Origin: Chitinophagales bacterium
GTDB lineage: Bacteria > Bacteroidota > Bacteroidia > Chitinophagales > Chitinophagaceae
NCBI GenBank assembly: GCA_026931905.1
Contig: JAIXLB010000046.1
Span: forward strand, 1-48,559
Direction of reading: 5' to 3'
Length of the DNA stretch: 48,559 nucleotides
Below the pieces are notes generated by a model. That model did not search any database and was not told the origin of the DNA. It saw only the letters and a list, made by a program, of their open reading frames with translations. How positions within the stretch are numbered: the stretch's first letter is position 1; each line of letters opens with the position of its first letter. This document shows positions 33,825 to 43,364 of the stretch, in pieces. The position numbers and the translations under genes were made by a program.

Positions 33825-34511
33825 TTATAAAACCTGTGTGGTATCATTAACAACAGAAGAGGTTTCTACAGTGGTAGATTTTTTTTCTTCTTTGTTTTTA
33901 AAAAATTTATTTTGGAAAAGAAGAATAGTAATTATGCCAACAGAAATAGAAGCATCGGCAATGTTAAAAACAGGTCTGAAAAATTCAAAATCTTCGCCAC
34001 CCCAAAAAGGCAACCATTGAGGAAATCTGCCACTATACAACGGAAAATAAAACATATCAACTACTTTGCCATGTAAAAAACTTCCATAATGTACGCCTGT
34101 AAAAGCTTGTGCAACCTGACCATAAAAATGCGTATGACTTTCATCGTAACTAATGTCGAAAATTAAGCCATAAAACATACTGTCAATTAAGTTTCCTAAA
34201 GCTCCAACATAAATTAAACTTGCACAAATTATAAACCCTTTGTGGTATTTTTTTCTAATAAAATCTCTTAGTAAAAAAGTACCCCAAATAACAGCTACTA
34301 ACCTAAATAAGGTTAAAGCAATTTTGCCAAAATCTCCTCCAAATTTCCAACCCCAAGCCATACCTTCATTTTCAACAAAATGAAGCCTAAACCAATTGCC
34401 AATAATTTTATGTTCTTCGCCTGTATAATAATTGAGTTTGATGTAAAATTTTAATGCTTGGTCAGCAATTAAAATTACCAGAATTAAAATAATGATGTTT
34501 CTTGCTTTCAC
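33825..34511 (-). CDS. lspA: Lipoprotein signal peptidase (signal peptidase II)
   Basis: Inner-membrane aspartyl protease that cuts prolipoproteins before the lipidated cysteine. The catalytic aspartates are in GALGNLIDS and FNIADASIS, and HFVENEGMAWG is the conserved periplasmic block. At 228 residues it is longer than the roughly 160 of E. coli. The extra length is an insert between the two catalytic motifs (SYDESHTHFYGQ...RFPQWLPFWGGEDFEFF), a feature of Bacteroidetes LspA, and a charged tail. Full promoter boxes lie upstream. It serves the many lipoproteins of this window. Confidence 0.95.
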   Translation of the reverse strand: MKARNIIILILVILIADQALKFYIKLNYYTGEEHKIIGNWFRLHFVENEGMAWGWKFGGDFGKIALTLFRLVAVIWGTFLLRDFIRKKYHKGFIICASLIYVGALGNLIDSMFYGLIFDISYDESHTHFYGQVAQAFTGVHYGSFLHGKVVDMFYFPLYSGRFPQWLPFWGGEDFEFFRPVFNIADASISVGIITILLFQNKFFKNKEEKKSTTVETSSVVNDTTQVL

Positions 34512-34538
34512 TGTGTTATATAATAATTAAAGAGGGGG

Positions 34539-34569
34539 CAAAGATAAGAGAATTGCTTACTGAGCAAAA
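34539..34569 (-). promoter_or_regulatory. Promoter for lspA-PAP2
   Basis: On the minus strand TTTTG (34569-34565), 18-nt spacer, TATCTTTG (34546-34539) followed by CCCCC. Both boxes match the Bacteroidetes consensus. The lspA ATG is 28 nt downstream of the -7 box. Confidence 0.75.
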
Positions 34570-34610
34570 CCTCTTATTGACTAATGTTTATAGTAGTTGT
34601 AACAATTAAA

Positions 34611-35810
34611 TTATTTAACTAAATTTTCATAAACAACAGCTGCACCTTGCCCAACACCAATACACATAGTTGCTAAACCATATTTTCCTTTTTGTTTTAT
34701 TAATTCATGTAATAATGTAGTTGAAATTCTACTACCACTGCAACCCAAAGGATGTCCTAATGCAATAGCACCACCATTTACATTTATTTTTTCAGTGTTT
34801 AAATCTAAATCTTTTATACATGCAATAGATTGAGAGGCAAAGGCTTCATTTAATTCTATCAAGTCTAAATGATTGGTAGAAATTCCTGCACGTTGTAAAG
34901 CTTTTTTGCTTGCAGGAACAGGACCTATACCCATTATAGAAGGATCTACACCAGCAACGCCCATGCTTACAACTCTTGCAATGGGTTTTAAATTAAAAAG
35001 TTTTACAGCTTCTTCACTGGCTAATAATAATGCAGATGCTCCATCATTAATACCAGAAGAATTTCCTGCAGTTACTGTACCATCTTTACTAAATGCAGGT
35101 TTTAATGATGCTAATTTTTCTAAAGAGGTAACTCTTGGGTGTTCATCAGTAGCAAATAAATCGGTTTGTTTATTTTCTGTTATTTCTACAGGAATAATTT
35201 CTTCTTTCCATTTATTGGTATTTAATGCAGCAGCATATTTTTCTTGCGATTGAAAAGCAAAAGCGTCTTGTTCTTCTCTGCTAATGTTGTATTTTTTTGC
35301 AACGTTTTCAGCAGTTTCGCCCATGCTAAAAGGATGATACATTTCTGCTAATTTTTTATTGGTAAAACGCCAACCAATTGTAGTATCGTAAGATTCTATT
35401 TTTCTACTCCAGGCACTATCGGCTTTTGCAGTAACAAAAGGAGCTCTTGACATACTTTCTACACCACCAGCAATGTACAACATTCCATCGCCACACATAA
35501 TAGCTCTTGATGCATCCATAATGGCTTGTAAGCCACTTGCACACAAACGATTTACAGTATTACCACCAACAGTAACTGGCAAGCCTGCTAATAATGCAGC
35601 CATTCTTGCTACATTTCTATTGTCTTCTCCACTTTGGTTGGCAGCACCTGCAATTACATCTTCTATTTTATTTACATCTATGTTCGGATTTCTTTGAATA
35701 AGATTTTTAATTATCAAAGCCAATAAATCATCAGGTCTTACAGAGCTTAATTTACCACCATATTTTCCTATTGGTGTTCTTACTGCATCAATAACATAAC
35801 AAGTATTCAT
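34611..35810 (-). CDS. Thiolase family acetyl-CoA acyltransferase (PcaF/PaaJ-like)
   Basis: 399-residue thiolase. The acyl-accepting cysteine is in NRLCASGLQA (about 90), the histidine in GGAIALGHPLGCSG (about 353) and the second cysteine in ATMCIGVGQGAA. The segments GAANQSGEDNRNVARMAALLAGLP and DTTIGWRF are typical of the 3-oxoadipyl-CoA thiolase branch (PcaF/PaaJ) rather than FadA or PhaA. No other beta-ketoadipate or phenylacetate genes adjoin it, though a PaaY-like gene occurs at 18577. A general beta-oxidation role is the alternative. Confidence 0.88.
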   Translation of the reverse strand: MNTCYVIDAVRTPIGKYGGKLSSVRPDDLLALIIKNLIQRNPNIDVNKIEDVIAGAANQSGEDNRNVARMAALLAGLPVTVGGNTVNRLCASGLQAIMDASRAIMCGDGMLYIAGGVESMSRAPFVTAKADSAWSRKIESYDTTIGWRFTNKKLAEMYHPFSMGETAENVAKKYNISREEQDAFAFQSQEKYAAALNTNKWKEEIIPVEITENKQTDLFATDEHPRVTSLEKLASLKPAFSKDGTVTAGNSSGINDGASALLLASEEAVKLFNLKPIARVVSMGVAGVDPSIMGIGPVPASKKALQRAGISTNHLDLIELNEAFASQSIACIKDLDLNTEKINVNGGAIALGHPLGCSGSRISTTLLHELIKQKGKYGLATMCIGVGQGAAVVYENLVK

Positions 35811-36165
35811 AACTGTATTTTATTTTTACAAAGGAAAGATTTTATTATAATGAATTTGATAAAGTTTGGCTGTTAAAGAAAATTTGTTAAAGTCTATTTT
35901 GACATAAATAATAGAAGTATGTATCGTTTAATTTTCTAAAAATATCAAAAAATACAAAAATAATATCTAACTAATTGATTTTGAATAAACATATAGGTTG
36001 TAAATTAAAATATGTGTTTCGTTATTTAAAAAACAATGCAGCAAATATTTGTAGCTTTTAGTCTTTTATTACTATGAGATGTTAAAATTTATTCAAAAAA
36101 AAATTTAACGTTTTATTTTTTATCATATAAATTTAGGGTCTAATTATTTAAAGATTAAAAACTTA
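35811..36165. other. Intergenic region upstream of the SusC operon
   Basis: AT-rich spacer between divergent thiolase and susC genes. It holds an imperfect inverted repeat GTTAAA (36081-36086) / TTTAAC (36104-36109) followed by GTTTTATTTTTT, a hairpin plus T run inside the susC leader. A TTCCTTTG one base off the -7 consensus lies near 35834-35841 for the thiolase. No ORF or RNA gene is seen, and no adjacent regulator gene. Confidence 0.45.
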
Positions 36166-39100
36166 ATGCACATGAGAAAACAAACACTACTCTCTCTACT
36201 GCTGGTTTTCATTTTGTCTTCAGCAATTGCACAAGTACGTAATGTAACAGGTGTAGTAACTGATGCTCAAAATAAACAACCACTTGAAGGCGTTACAGTA
36301 TCTGTAGAAAGTAATTCCAAAGCAGTAGTACTTACCAATGCAAAAGGTGAATTCACTATTGCAGCAAAAACAGGAGACATTCTTGTTTTTTATTCTGTTA
36401 ATCACAAAACAGAAAAAGTTAAAGTAGGAGCCGATGGCTCTATAAAAGTTGCTTTAGCAGAGTCTGTAAGTAACCTTGAAGAAATTGTTGTTACCGCTGC
36501 AGGTACTACAACCAAACGTAAAGAACAAGGTTACACTTCTACCACCATTAAAGCAGGAGAACTTACAACTGCAAAACCTACTAACGTTGCAAGCGGTCTT
36601 GCTGGTAAAGTTGCAGGTTTAGATGTTAGTGCAACATCTGGTGGTATAAACCCAAGCTACCGTTTAGTTTTAAGAGGTATGCGTTCATTATTGGGAAACA
36701 ACCAAGCACTAATTGTAGTAGATAATGTTATTGTACCCAATTCTGTTTTAAGTAACATGAACCCAGAAGACATTGAAGACATTACTGTTTTGAATGGAGC
36801 TAATGCCGTATCTCTTTATGGTTCTGATGCTTCTAATGGTGCCTTAATTGTTACTACTAAAAAAGGAAGAAAAGGGCGTAATGAAGTAAAAATAAGCAAT
36901 ACTACTACTTTTGAAAAGACTGCTTATTACCCTCAACACCAAACTAAATTTGGACAAGGAGGATCTTCTTATGGTATTGACCCTTATGGTAACCCTGTTT
37001 ACAGTCCAAGAGAAAACCAATCTTATGGACCTGCATTTGATGGTTCAATTCGTAATTTGGGAGAATATTTAGAAGATGGTTCTGTATTTCAAACAACTTA
37101 TGCTGCTAAAGATGATTGGAAAAAATTCTGGGAAACTGGTATAACCAATCAAACAGATTTTTCTATAGCTTCTGGCGATGAAAATTCTACCATGTATTTT
37201 TCTGCACAATATGTAAATACTACAGGAACAGTGCCAAATGATAAATACAATAGAGCAGCTTTCAAATTAAGCGGCACAAGAGCATTTACTTCTAAAATAA
37301 GTGCTGCCTATTCTATAAGTTATGTACAAAACAGATACGATCAAATGTCATCTGGAAGATTTGCTACCATGTTTGATAACTTAAACAATATTGCTGCCAA
37401 TGTACCTATTACAGAATTTAAAGATTGGAGAAATAATAAATTTGCTCATCCAAATGGTTATTTTAACCCTTGGTATCAAAACCCTTATTTTGATATTGAT
37501 AACTATCGTACCAAAACAAGAAATGATTATTTAATTGGTTCTGTTGATTTAAAATATGCTCCAACTAAATGGTTAGACTTTACACTACGTACAGGTTTAA
37601 CTACTCAAAATCAAACCTATAAATCTACAGTAGATAAGTTTACTTATAGCGATTATGCACTAAGAACAAATGCAGCTATTGGTGGTACTAAAACAAATAT
37701 TGTAGGTAGTGATGAAGAAGGTTCATCTTTCTCAACTCAGCTTACAACAGACTTTTTAGTTGGTATTAATAAAAAAGTAAAAGACTTTACATTCAACTTA
37801 ATAGTAGCAACAGGCTTACGTCAAAACACTTCTAAATCTAATGCTGCTTCTATATCTGGTTTAGTAACACCTGGTTTATTTAATTTATCCAATTCTTTAA
37901 ACCCACCCGTTGCTTCTAACTCAGAAGGACAAAGTCGCAGACAAGCTATTTATGCAGATTTTAAAATGGGATATAAAAACTATTTGTTTGTTCACGTAAC
38001 AGGTAGAAACGATTGGGTTTCTGTGCTTGATCCTGGTAGTTGGTCTTTCTTCTATCCTTCTATTGATGTATCTTTTGTTGCAACAGATGCAATTAAGGCA
38101 TTACAAGACATCAAATGGTTGGATTATTTAAAAATTAGAGGTGGTATTTCTAAAGTAGGTAACGTAAATATTGGTGCTTACGCTTTAAATACTACTTATA
38201 GCCAAGCAAATGGTTATCCTTACGCTGGATCAGCAGGTATGACTGTTGGCAACAGAGTGGTAGATCCTAATTTACATCCTGAGTTTACAAAAGGAGGTGA
38301 AGTTGGTATTGACTTTAGTATATTTAAAAACTACTTAGATGCAAGTGTTACTTGGTATAAAACAAAAACAACAGGACAAACTGTTCCAGTAACTCTTTCT
38401 TCTACAACTGGCTTCACAAGTTATTTATTTAACACTGGAGAAACTCAAAATACGGGTGTAGAAACAAGAATTTCTTTAACCCCTATTAAAAAGAAAGATT
38501 GGACTGTAAATGTTGGTGCTACATACACTTATAACAACAACCAAGTATTATCTATTAACTCTACATTACCTAAATTAGCAATAGCTACTTATAGCAGTGG
38601 TGCAGGCTCTTATGCAATAGCAAATAATGTTTTCCCAGTAATTATGGGTACAGATTATATGAGAGATCCTCAAGGAAGAGTAATTGTTGATGCTGTTACA
38701 GGTCGTCCTAAATTTGATAATACCATCAAAGTATTAGGAAACGGAGCAGTTAAAGATCGTATAAGTTTTGATATTTCTGTAAGATACAAACAGTTCAAAT
38801 TATATACACTATTTGAATACAGAGGTGGTAATATGATTTATAACTCATTGGGTCAAAGTGTAGATTGGTCTGGTGTAGGTATAAGAACAGCTATGTACGA
38901 TCGTAAACCATTTGTGTTCCCTAATTCAGTATATGAAGATCCAGCACATCCAGGAACATATATTGCAAATACCAATGTAGTTGTAAACAATGCTAATGAT
39001 GGTTTCTGGGCAGATAATGATGGAACATACAACAGAGGCGTACACTCTAATTATGTAACAGATGGTTCTTTCTGGAAATTACGCCAGTTAAGTATTTCTT

Positions 39101-39321
39101 ACGATGTACCAAGTAAATTATTACAAAAAACAAAAGCTATCAAAGGGGCAACTATTAGCCTTCAAGGTCGTAATTTGTTTTTATGGTTACCTAAATCCAA
39201 TGTATATACAGATCCTGAATACAGCGATGCAGGTAACGATAGTAATGGTATTGGTTTAACTGGTATGTCATCAGCTCCTCCATCTCGTTATTATGGAGCA
39301 ACTATAACTTTAACCTTTTAA
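36166..39321 (+). CDS. SusC/RagA family TonB-linked outer-membrane protein
   Basis: 1051-residue TonB-dependent transporter of the SusC type. Signal peptide ends at AIAQ (about 24), followed by a carboxypeptidase-like domain (about 27-108). The plug holds the SusC signatures LEEIVVTA, SGLAGKVAGLDV and MNPEDIEDITVLNGANAVSLYGSDASNGALIVTTKKG, then a large barrel ending in LTF. ATGs at 36166 and 36172 are both possible; the second gives MRKQTLLSLLL. The adjoining SusD-like gene starts at once after the stop. It imports oligosaccharides or peptides; the ligand is unknown. Confidence 0.96.
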   Translation: MHMRKQTLLSLLLVFILSSAIAQVRNVTGVVTDAQNKQPLEGVTVSVESNSKAVVLTNAKGEFTIAAKTGDILVFYSVNHKTEKVKVGADGSIKVALAESVSNLEEIVVTAAGTTTKRKEQGYTSTTIKAGELTTAKPTNVASGLAGKVAGLDVSATSGGINPSYRLVLRGMRSLLGNNQALIVVDNVIVPNSVLSNMNPEDIEDITVLNGANAVSLYGSDASNGALIVTTKKGRKGRNEVKISNTTTFEKTAYYPQHQTKFGQGGSSYGIDPYGNPVYSPRENQSYGPAFDGSIRNLGEYLEDGSVFQTTYAAKDDWKKFWETGITNQTDFSIASGDENSTMYFSAQYVNTTGTVPNDKYNRAAFKLSGTRAFTSKISAAYSISYVQNRYDQMSSGRFATMFDNLNNIAANVPITEFKDWRNNKFAHPNGYFNPWYQNPYFDIDNYRTKTRNDYLIGSVDLKYAPTKWLDFTLRTGLTTQNQTYKSTVDKFTYSDYALRTNAAIGGTKTNIVGSDEEGSSFSTQLTTDFLVGINKKVKDFTFNLIVATGLRQNTSKSNAASISGLVTPGLFNLSNSLNPPVASNSEGQSRRQAIYADFKMGYKNYLFVHVTGRNDWVSVLDPGSWSFFYPSIDVSFVATDAIKALQDIKWLDYLKIRGGISKVGNVNIGAYALNTTYSQANGYPYAGSAGMTVGNRVVDPNLHPEFTKGGEVGIDFSIFKNYLDASVTWYKTKTTGQTVPVTLSSTTGFTSYLFNTGETQNTGVETRISLTPIKKKDWTVNVGATYTYNNNQVLSINSTLPKLAIATYSSGAGSYAIANNVFPVIMGTDYMRDPQGRVIVDAVTGRPKFDNTIKVLGNGAVKDRISFDISVRYKQFKLYTLFEYRGGNMIYNSLGQSVDWSGVGIRTAMYDRKPFVFPNSVYEDPAHPGTYIANTNVVVNNANDGFWADNDGTYNRGVHSNYVTDGSFWKLRQLSISYDVPSKLLQKTKAIKGATISLQGRNLFLWLPKSNVYTDPEYSDAGNDSNGIGLTGMSSAPPSRYYGATITLTF

Positions 39322-39333
39322 ATGATTACGAAC

Positions 39334-40953
39334 ATGAAAAAAATATCAATAATATTAGCAGCAATAGTGTTTCTGGGTACTTCTTGTAAAAAGTACTTAG
39401 ATATAAACACTAACCCTAATACTGCAACCTCGAGTACTCCAGAATTAGTTTTACCTCAATCAATTGTTTATACAGCAGGTGTTATAAACACTTACAATAG
39501 CTATGGAGCTCAGTTAGGTGGTTATATGGCAAATGCTTATGGTTATGGTGGATTTGGAAACAACTTTTCTTACACCTTTAGCTCAAGCGATTATTCAGGT
39601 TTATGGTCAGCCTCTTACGATGTGTTGAATGATTTGCAATATGTATTAAATTCAACAGAAGGCAATAGAGCTTATTATTCTTACTATCGTGCTGCTGCCC
39701 TTGTGTTACAAGTATATAACTATCAAATGTTGGTAGATACTTATAATAATATTCCTTTTACCAATGCCTTAAAAGGAGTAGCCAACTTAACGCCTTCATA
39801 TGATGATGCAAAAACTATTTATCCTAAGCTATCAAATATGTTGGATACTGCTATTTCATATATTAATAATGCACCAAGTTCTGCATTAGCAATGAGTGTT
39901 GGTAAAGATCCACTTTTTTGCCAAGCAGCTACAACTGTTGCAGCCAATAGCACTCTTTGGAAAAAATTAGCTAATACTTTAAAACTACGCTTAATTATTA
40001 AAGCAAATAGTGGCTCTGTTACAATGCCAAGTTCATCTTTTGATGCAGCAGGATTTTTAACAGTAGATGCTACCATAAACCCTGGTTACTCAAGAAGTAC
40101 AGCCTCAAGCGGTACACAAGTAAATCCTGAATTTAACACTTGGGTGGCTACTTATTCTGGTGGTAAAGGAAATAGAAGTTGGGTACCTACAAAGTTCATA
40201 TTTGCATTTTATGATGGTCAAAAATTAATCGACCAGGATAGAGGTAAAGCTATATTTTATAACTATCCTACAACAGGCGTTAGTCAATTAGGAAACATCA
40301 CTTCTGGAGGTTCTTCTAATGGTAATACAAGCAACTGGTATTGCAGTACTTTTGGAGCCTCAACAGCATTAACATCAGTAGGAAGCAATATTGGTGTAAT
40401 GAAAGGACCAGACATGGCACAACCTTTAATGACTGCTGCAGAAAGCTACTTCTTGCAAGCAGAAGCAACCGTAAGAGGTATTCCATTAACAGGCTCAGGA
40501 GTTTCTGCAACTGCAAAAGCATTATTTGAAAGTGGTGTTACTGCATCATTCAACTATTTATTCAAATTACCTAATGGTACAGTAGCAACAGGTTATAATG
40601 CAGCAACAAGTTTTGCAGCGTATAAAACAGCAAATGCTACCAGTTATTTAGTAGCTTATGATTTAGCATTAACTACGCCTCAGCAAATAGAAGCTATTAT
40701 TACCCAAAAATATATTGCTTTAAATATGATTAACTCTAATGAAGGCTGGAATGAATACAGAAGAACTGGTTATCCTGCAATAGTTAATGGTTCAAACAAT
40801 GGTATTTTATCATTTGCTTCTACGCAATCAACTGCTACAGCAGCAGATAAATTACCAAAAAGAATTCAATACCCTGTATCCGAGTTCTCTTATAATTCAG
40901 ATAATGTACCTACTGTAAATATATTTAGCGATAAAATATTTTGGGGACAGTAA
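39334..40953 (+). CDS. SusD/RagB family outer-membrane lipoprotein
   Basis: Surface lipoprotein that caps the SusC transporter and binds the ligand. The start ATG at 39334 gives a clean lipoprotein leader with lipobox LGTSC; an in-frame ATG at 39322 directly abuts the susC stop. After KKYLDINTNPNTAT, the SusD N-terminal signature, come the TPR-like helices (YYRAAALVLQVYNYQMLVDTYNNIPF) and the C-terminal NEGWNEYRRTGYPAIV and LPKRIQYPVSEFSYN blocks of the SusD-like_2 group. About 539 residues, full length. Ligand unknown. Confidence 0.95.
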   Translation: MKKISIILAAIVFLGTSCKKYLDINTNPNTATSSTPELVLPQSIVYTAGVINTYNSYGAQLGGYMANAYGYGGFGNNFSYTFSSSDYSGLWSASYDVLNDLQYVLNSTEGNRAYYSYYRAAALVLQVYNYQMLVDTYNNIPFTNALKGVANLTPSYDDAKTIYPKLSNMLDTAISYINNAPSSALAMSVGKDPLFCQAATTVAANSTLWKKLANTLKLRLIIKANSGSVTMPSSSFDAAGFLTVDATINPGYSRSTASSGTQVNPEFNTWVATYSGGKGNRSWVPTKFIFAFYDGQKLIDQDRGKAIFYNYPTTGVSQLGNITSGGSSNGNTSNWYCSTFGASTALTSVGSNIGVMKGPDMAQPLMTAAESYFLQAEATVRGIPLTGSGVSATAKALFESGVTASFNYLFKLPNGTVATGYNAATSFAAYKTANATSYLVAYDLALTTPQQIEAIITQKYIALNMINSNEGWNEYRRTGYPAIVNGSNNGILSFASTQSTATAADKLPKRIQYPVSEFSYNSDNVPTVNIFSDKIFWGQ

Positions 40954-41003
40954 CTATTTGTGGAAACTTAAATCATTAATATTTCATAATTAAAATTAAA
41001 AAT

Positions 41004-42011
41004 ATGAACTACACAATAAAAAGAATAATGTTTTTTGGAGGTGCATTGTTGTTAATGTTCAACTTAACATCATGCCTGAAAAAAACAGAGTCTCCCAATG
41101 TTAGTGGAGCTAAACCAATTGTTGGTTTATGGATAGACCAAGGGCTTGGAGCTGTAGATGCTTCAGGCTACAATGCTGGTGGAAAATATAATGTTTACAA
41201 CAGAACTGTTAAATGTTTTCCATCTCCTGATACTGCTTATTTAGATGTAAAAGTAAGTTATTTAGGTGGTGAAAATGCACCACAAGATATAGTTGTTTCT
41301 TTAGCAGTAGATAATACTTTATTAACAGATTTTAATGCAGAAGGCGACTTTTCTGCAAATTGGGGAGTAGATGTAACACAACCTGCTGCTGTAGATGTTT
41401 GGAGTATTCCTACTTCAGTTACAATACCTCAAGGGCAAAAATCTGGTTCGGTAAAAATTAAACTAAAAAACACATTACCATTAGCACAACCTTTTGCTAT
41501 TCCACTTAAAATTACCAACTCTTCTTTTGGCGATGTAAGTGCTAATCAAAGTAGTGCTATTTATTTATTTCAAAAAGTAAATAATTATGATGGTATTTAT
41601 ATGATAACTGGTAAGTTTACAGATGCTCAAGGTGTTTATACAGGTAGATATCCTAAATATGTAGAGTTACTAACAGATGATGATAATACTGTTGTTATGT
41701 TAGATCAAAACTATGGTAATTTTTACTATATTATTACAAATTTAGCATCTGGTGGTGCTGCCAATATGAGTGGTTTGGGTTACAGGTTTGATAATGCAAC
41801 AGGCAGTTGTACTAATGTTTGTTCAGTTTCGGGAGGTTCTATTGCTAATCCTAATTATGGAACTTTAGTAGGTACAGCAAATAAGTTTGCACCTCAAACA
41901 TTATCTTACTCTCCAACACCTGCATTTACTGTTAAGTTTACTGCAAGTGCAGGAAGATACACAATTGATGATGTGTTTACTTATGTTAGTGAGCGTAATG
42001 ATGCAAACTAA
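41004..42011 (+). CDS. DUF1735-type surface lipoprotein
   Basis: 335-residue lipoprotein (lipobox LTSC, Cys about 24). The middle (about 60-180) is a DUF1735-like beta-sandwich with DIVVSLAVDNTLLTDFN and VTIPQGQKSGSVKIKLKNT. The C-terminal half (about 190-335) is a second beta domain with DGIYMITGKFTD, similar to carbohydrate-binding lipoproteins encoded in SusCD loci. It is 50 nt after the SusD gene and is closed by a strong terminator, so it completes a three-gene operon. A role as accessory glycan-binding protein is inferred. Confidence 0.85.
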   Translation: MNYTIKRIMFFGGALLLMFNLTSCLKKTESPNVSGAKPIVGLWIDQGLGAVDASGYNAGGKYNVYNRTVKCFPSPDTAYLDVKVSYLGGENAPQDIVVSLAVDNTLLTDFNAEGDFSANWGVDVTQPAAVDVWSIPTSVTIPQGQKSGSVKIKLKNTLPLAQPFAIPLKITNSSFGDVSANQSSAIYLFQKVNNYDGIYMITGKFTDAQGVYTGRYPKYVELLTDDDNTVVMLDQNYGNFYYIITNLASGGAANMSGLGYRFDNATGSCTNVCSVSGGSIANPNYGTLVGTANKFAPQTLSYSPTPAFTVKFTASAGRYTIDDVFTYVSERNDAN

Positions 42012-42042
42012 AAATTAGCACAACATACTTTCTTAGTTTATT

Positions 42043-42079
42043 AAAGAGGCTGTTTCAAGTTTTGAAACAGCCTCTTTTT
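42043..42079 (+). terminator. Strong intrinsic terminator closing the SusCD operon
   Basis: AAAGAGGCTGTTTCAA (42043-42058) and its exact complement (42062-42077) form a perfect 16-bp stem with a 3-nt loop, running into Ts through 42079 and more T-rich sequence. It lies 31 nt after the DUF1735 stop. Confidence 0.95.
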
Positions 42080-42121
42080 CTTTTAAAAAATTCTTTTCAA
42101 AATACTTACATTCGTTTAGTA

Positions 42122-42136
42122 ATTTTAAGCAGTAAA
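42122..42136 (+). repeat. 15-nt leader repeat, copy 1
   Basis: ATTTTAAGCAGTAAA, 11 nt before the ATG at 42148. An identical copy lies at the same distance before bshA. Confidence 0.6.
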
Positions 42137-42147
42137 ATATATATGCT

Positions 42148-43356
42148 ATGCAGCAACAACGTTATTATTCTTTAGATGTTTTTAGAGGAGCTACAGTAGC
42201 ATTAATGATTTTGGTAAATAACCCTGGTTCATGGAGTCATATTTTTTCGCCTTTAGAACATGCTGCATGGAATGGTTGTACACCTACCGATTTAGTTTTT
42301 CCTTTTTTTCTTTTTGCAGTTGGTAATGCTATGGCTTTTGTAATGCCTAAGTTTGAACAAAAAGGAACGAAATATTTTTTACAAAAAATTATTAAACGTA
42401 GCATTTTAATTTTTGCAATTGGGCTTTTTCTTAATTGGAGTCCTTTTTTTCAATGGAGTGGCAATGAATTGGTTTTTAAAAAATGGGCGTTCATGCACAC
42501 CAATTCAGATGGAAGTTCTTTTGAAGATGGAGTAAGACTTTTAGGCGTTTTGCAGCGAATTGCTATTTGCTATTTTATAGCCTCTTTAATTGTTTATTTT
42601 TTTAAACCAAAAGGAACATTTGTTGCAATAGTATTTATATTATTGGCTTACTGGATTATTTGTTTATTAGCAGGCAATCCTCAAGACCCTTTTTCTATTA
42701 CAGGTTATTTTGGTAGAGATGTAGATATTGCAATTCTTCAAAAATACCACATGCTGCATATAGATAAAATTGATGGAGTAGTCTATCATTTCGATTATGA
42801 AGGATTAGCAAGTACCATTGCTGCCATTGCACAGGTGTTATTGGGTTATTTGGTAGGATTTTATATTCAACAAAAAGGGAAAAATTTCGAAATGCTAAGC
42901 AATTTATTTGTTGCTGGTATTTTGTTTATGGCTGCTGGGTATTGTTGGGATTTAGTTTTTCCTATTAACAAAAAAATATGGAGCAGCAGTTATACTGTTT
43001 ATACTACTGGGCTTGCCATTGTTACTATTGGTGTAATGATTTATGTTTTAGAATTTAAAAATGCAAAAAGTGCATGGAGCAAGTTCTTTGATGCTTTTGG
43101 GAAAAACCCTCTGTTTATTTTTGTATTAAGTGGTTTTTTACCAAGATTATTAACATTATTTAGAATTAAAGATCATGTAGATGAAAATGGAAACCCCATT
43201 TATTTATCTGCATTAGGCTGGTTTTACGAACATATTTGTAAAAATATTTCAACCGATTTAAGAGTAGGCTCTTTGGTATATGCAATAAGTATGATTATTT
43301 TTTATTGGCTCATTGTGTATTTATTAGATAAGAAGAAAATTTATATTAAAGTATAA
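42148..43356 (+). CDS. DUF5009 / HGSNAT-like membrane acyltransferase
   Basis: 402-residue inner-membrane protein with about ten to eleven transmembrane helices. The N-terminal block SLDVFRGATVALMILVNNPG and the PTDLVFPFFLFAVGNAM motif are diagnostic of the heparan-alpha-glucosaminide N-acetyltransferase-like (DUF5009) family. These use acetyl-CoA to acetylate amino sugars across a membrane in the eukaryotic enzyme. The bacterial substrates are unproven. It follows the SusCD operon beyond a terminator, so it should have its own promoter; TACATTCG (one mismatch) lies 39 nt before the ATG. Confidence 0.88.
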   Translation: MQQQRYYSLDVFRGATVALMILVNNPGSWSHIFSPLEHAAWNGCTPTDLVFPFFLFAVGNAMAFVMPKFEQKGTKYFLQKIIKRSILIFAIGLFLNWSPFFQWSGNELVFKKWAFMHTNSDGSSFEDGVRLLGVLQRIAICYFIASLIVYFFKPKGTFVAIVFILLAYWIICLLAGNPQDPFSITGYFGRDVDIAILQKYHMLHIDKIDGVVYHFDYEGLASTIAAIAQVLLGYLVGFYIQQKGKNFEMLSNLFVAGILFMAAGYCWDLVFPINKKIWSSSYTVYTTGLAIVTIGVMIYVLEFKNAKSAWSKFFDAFGKNPLFIFVLSGFLPRLLTLFRIKDHVDENGNPIYLSALGWFYEHICKNISTDLRVGSLVYAISMIIFYWLIVYLLDKKKIYIKV

Positions 43357-43364
43357 AACTTACC

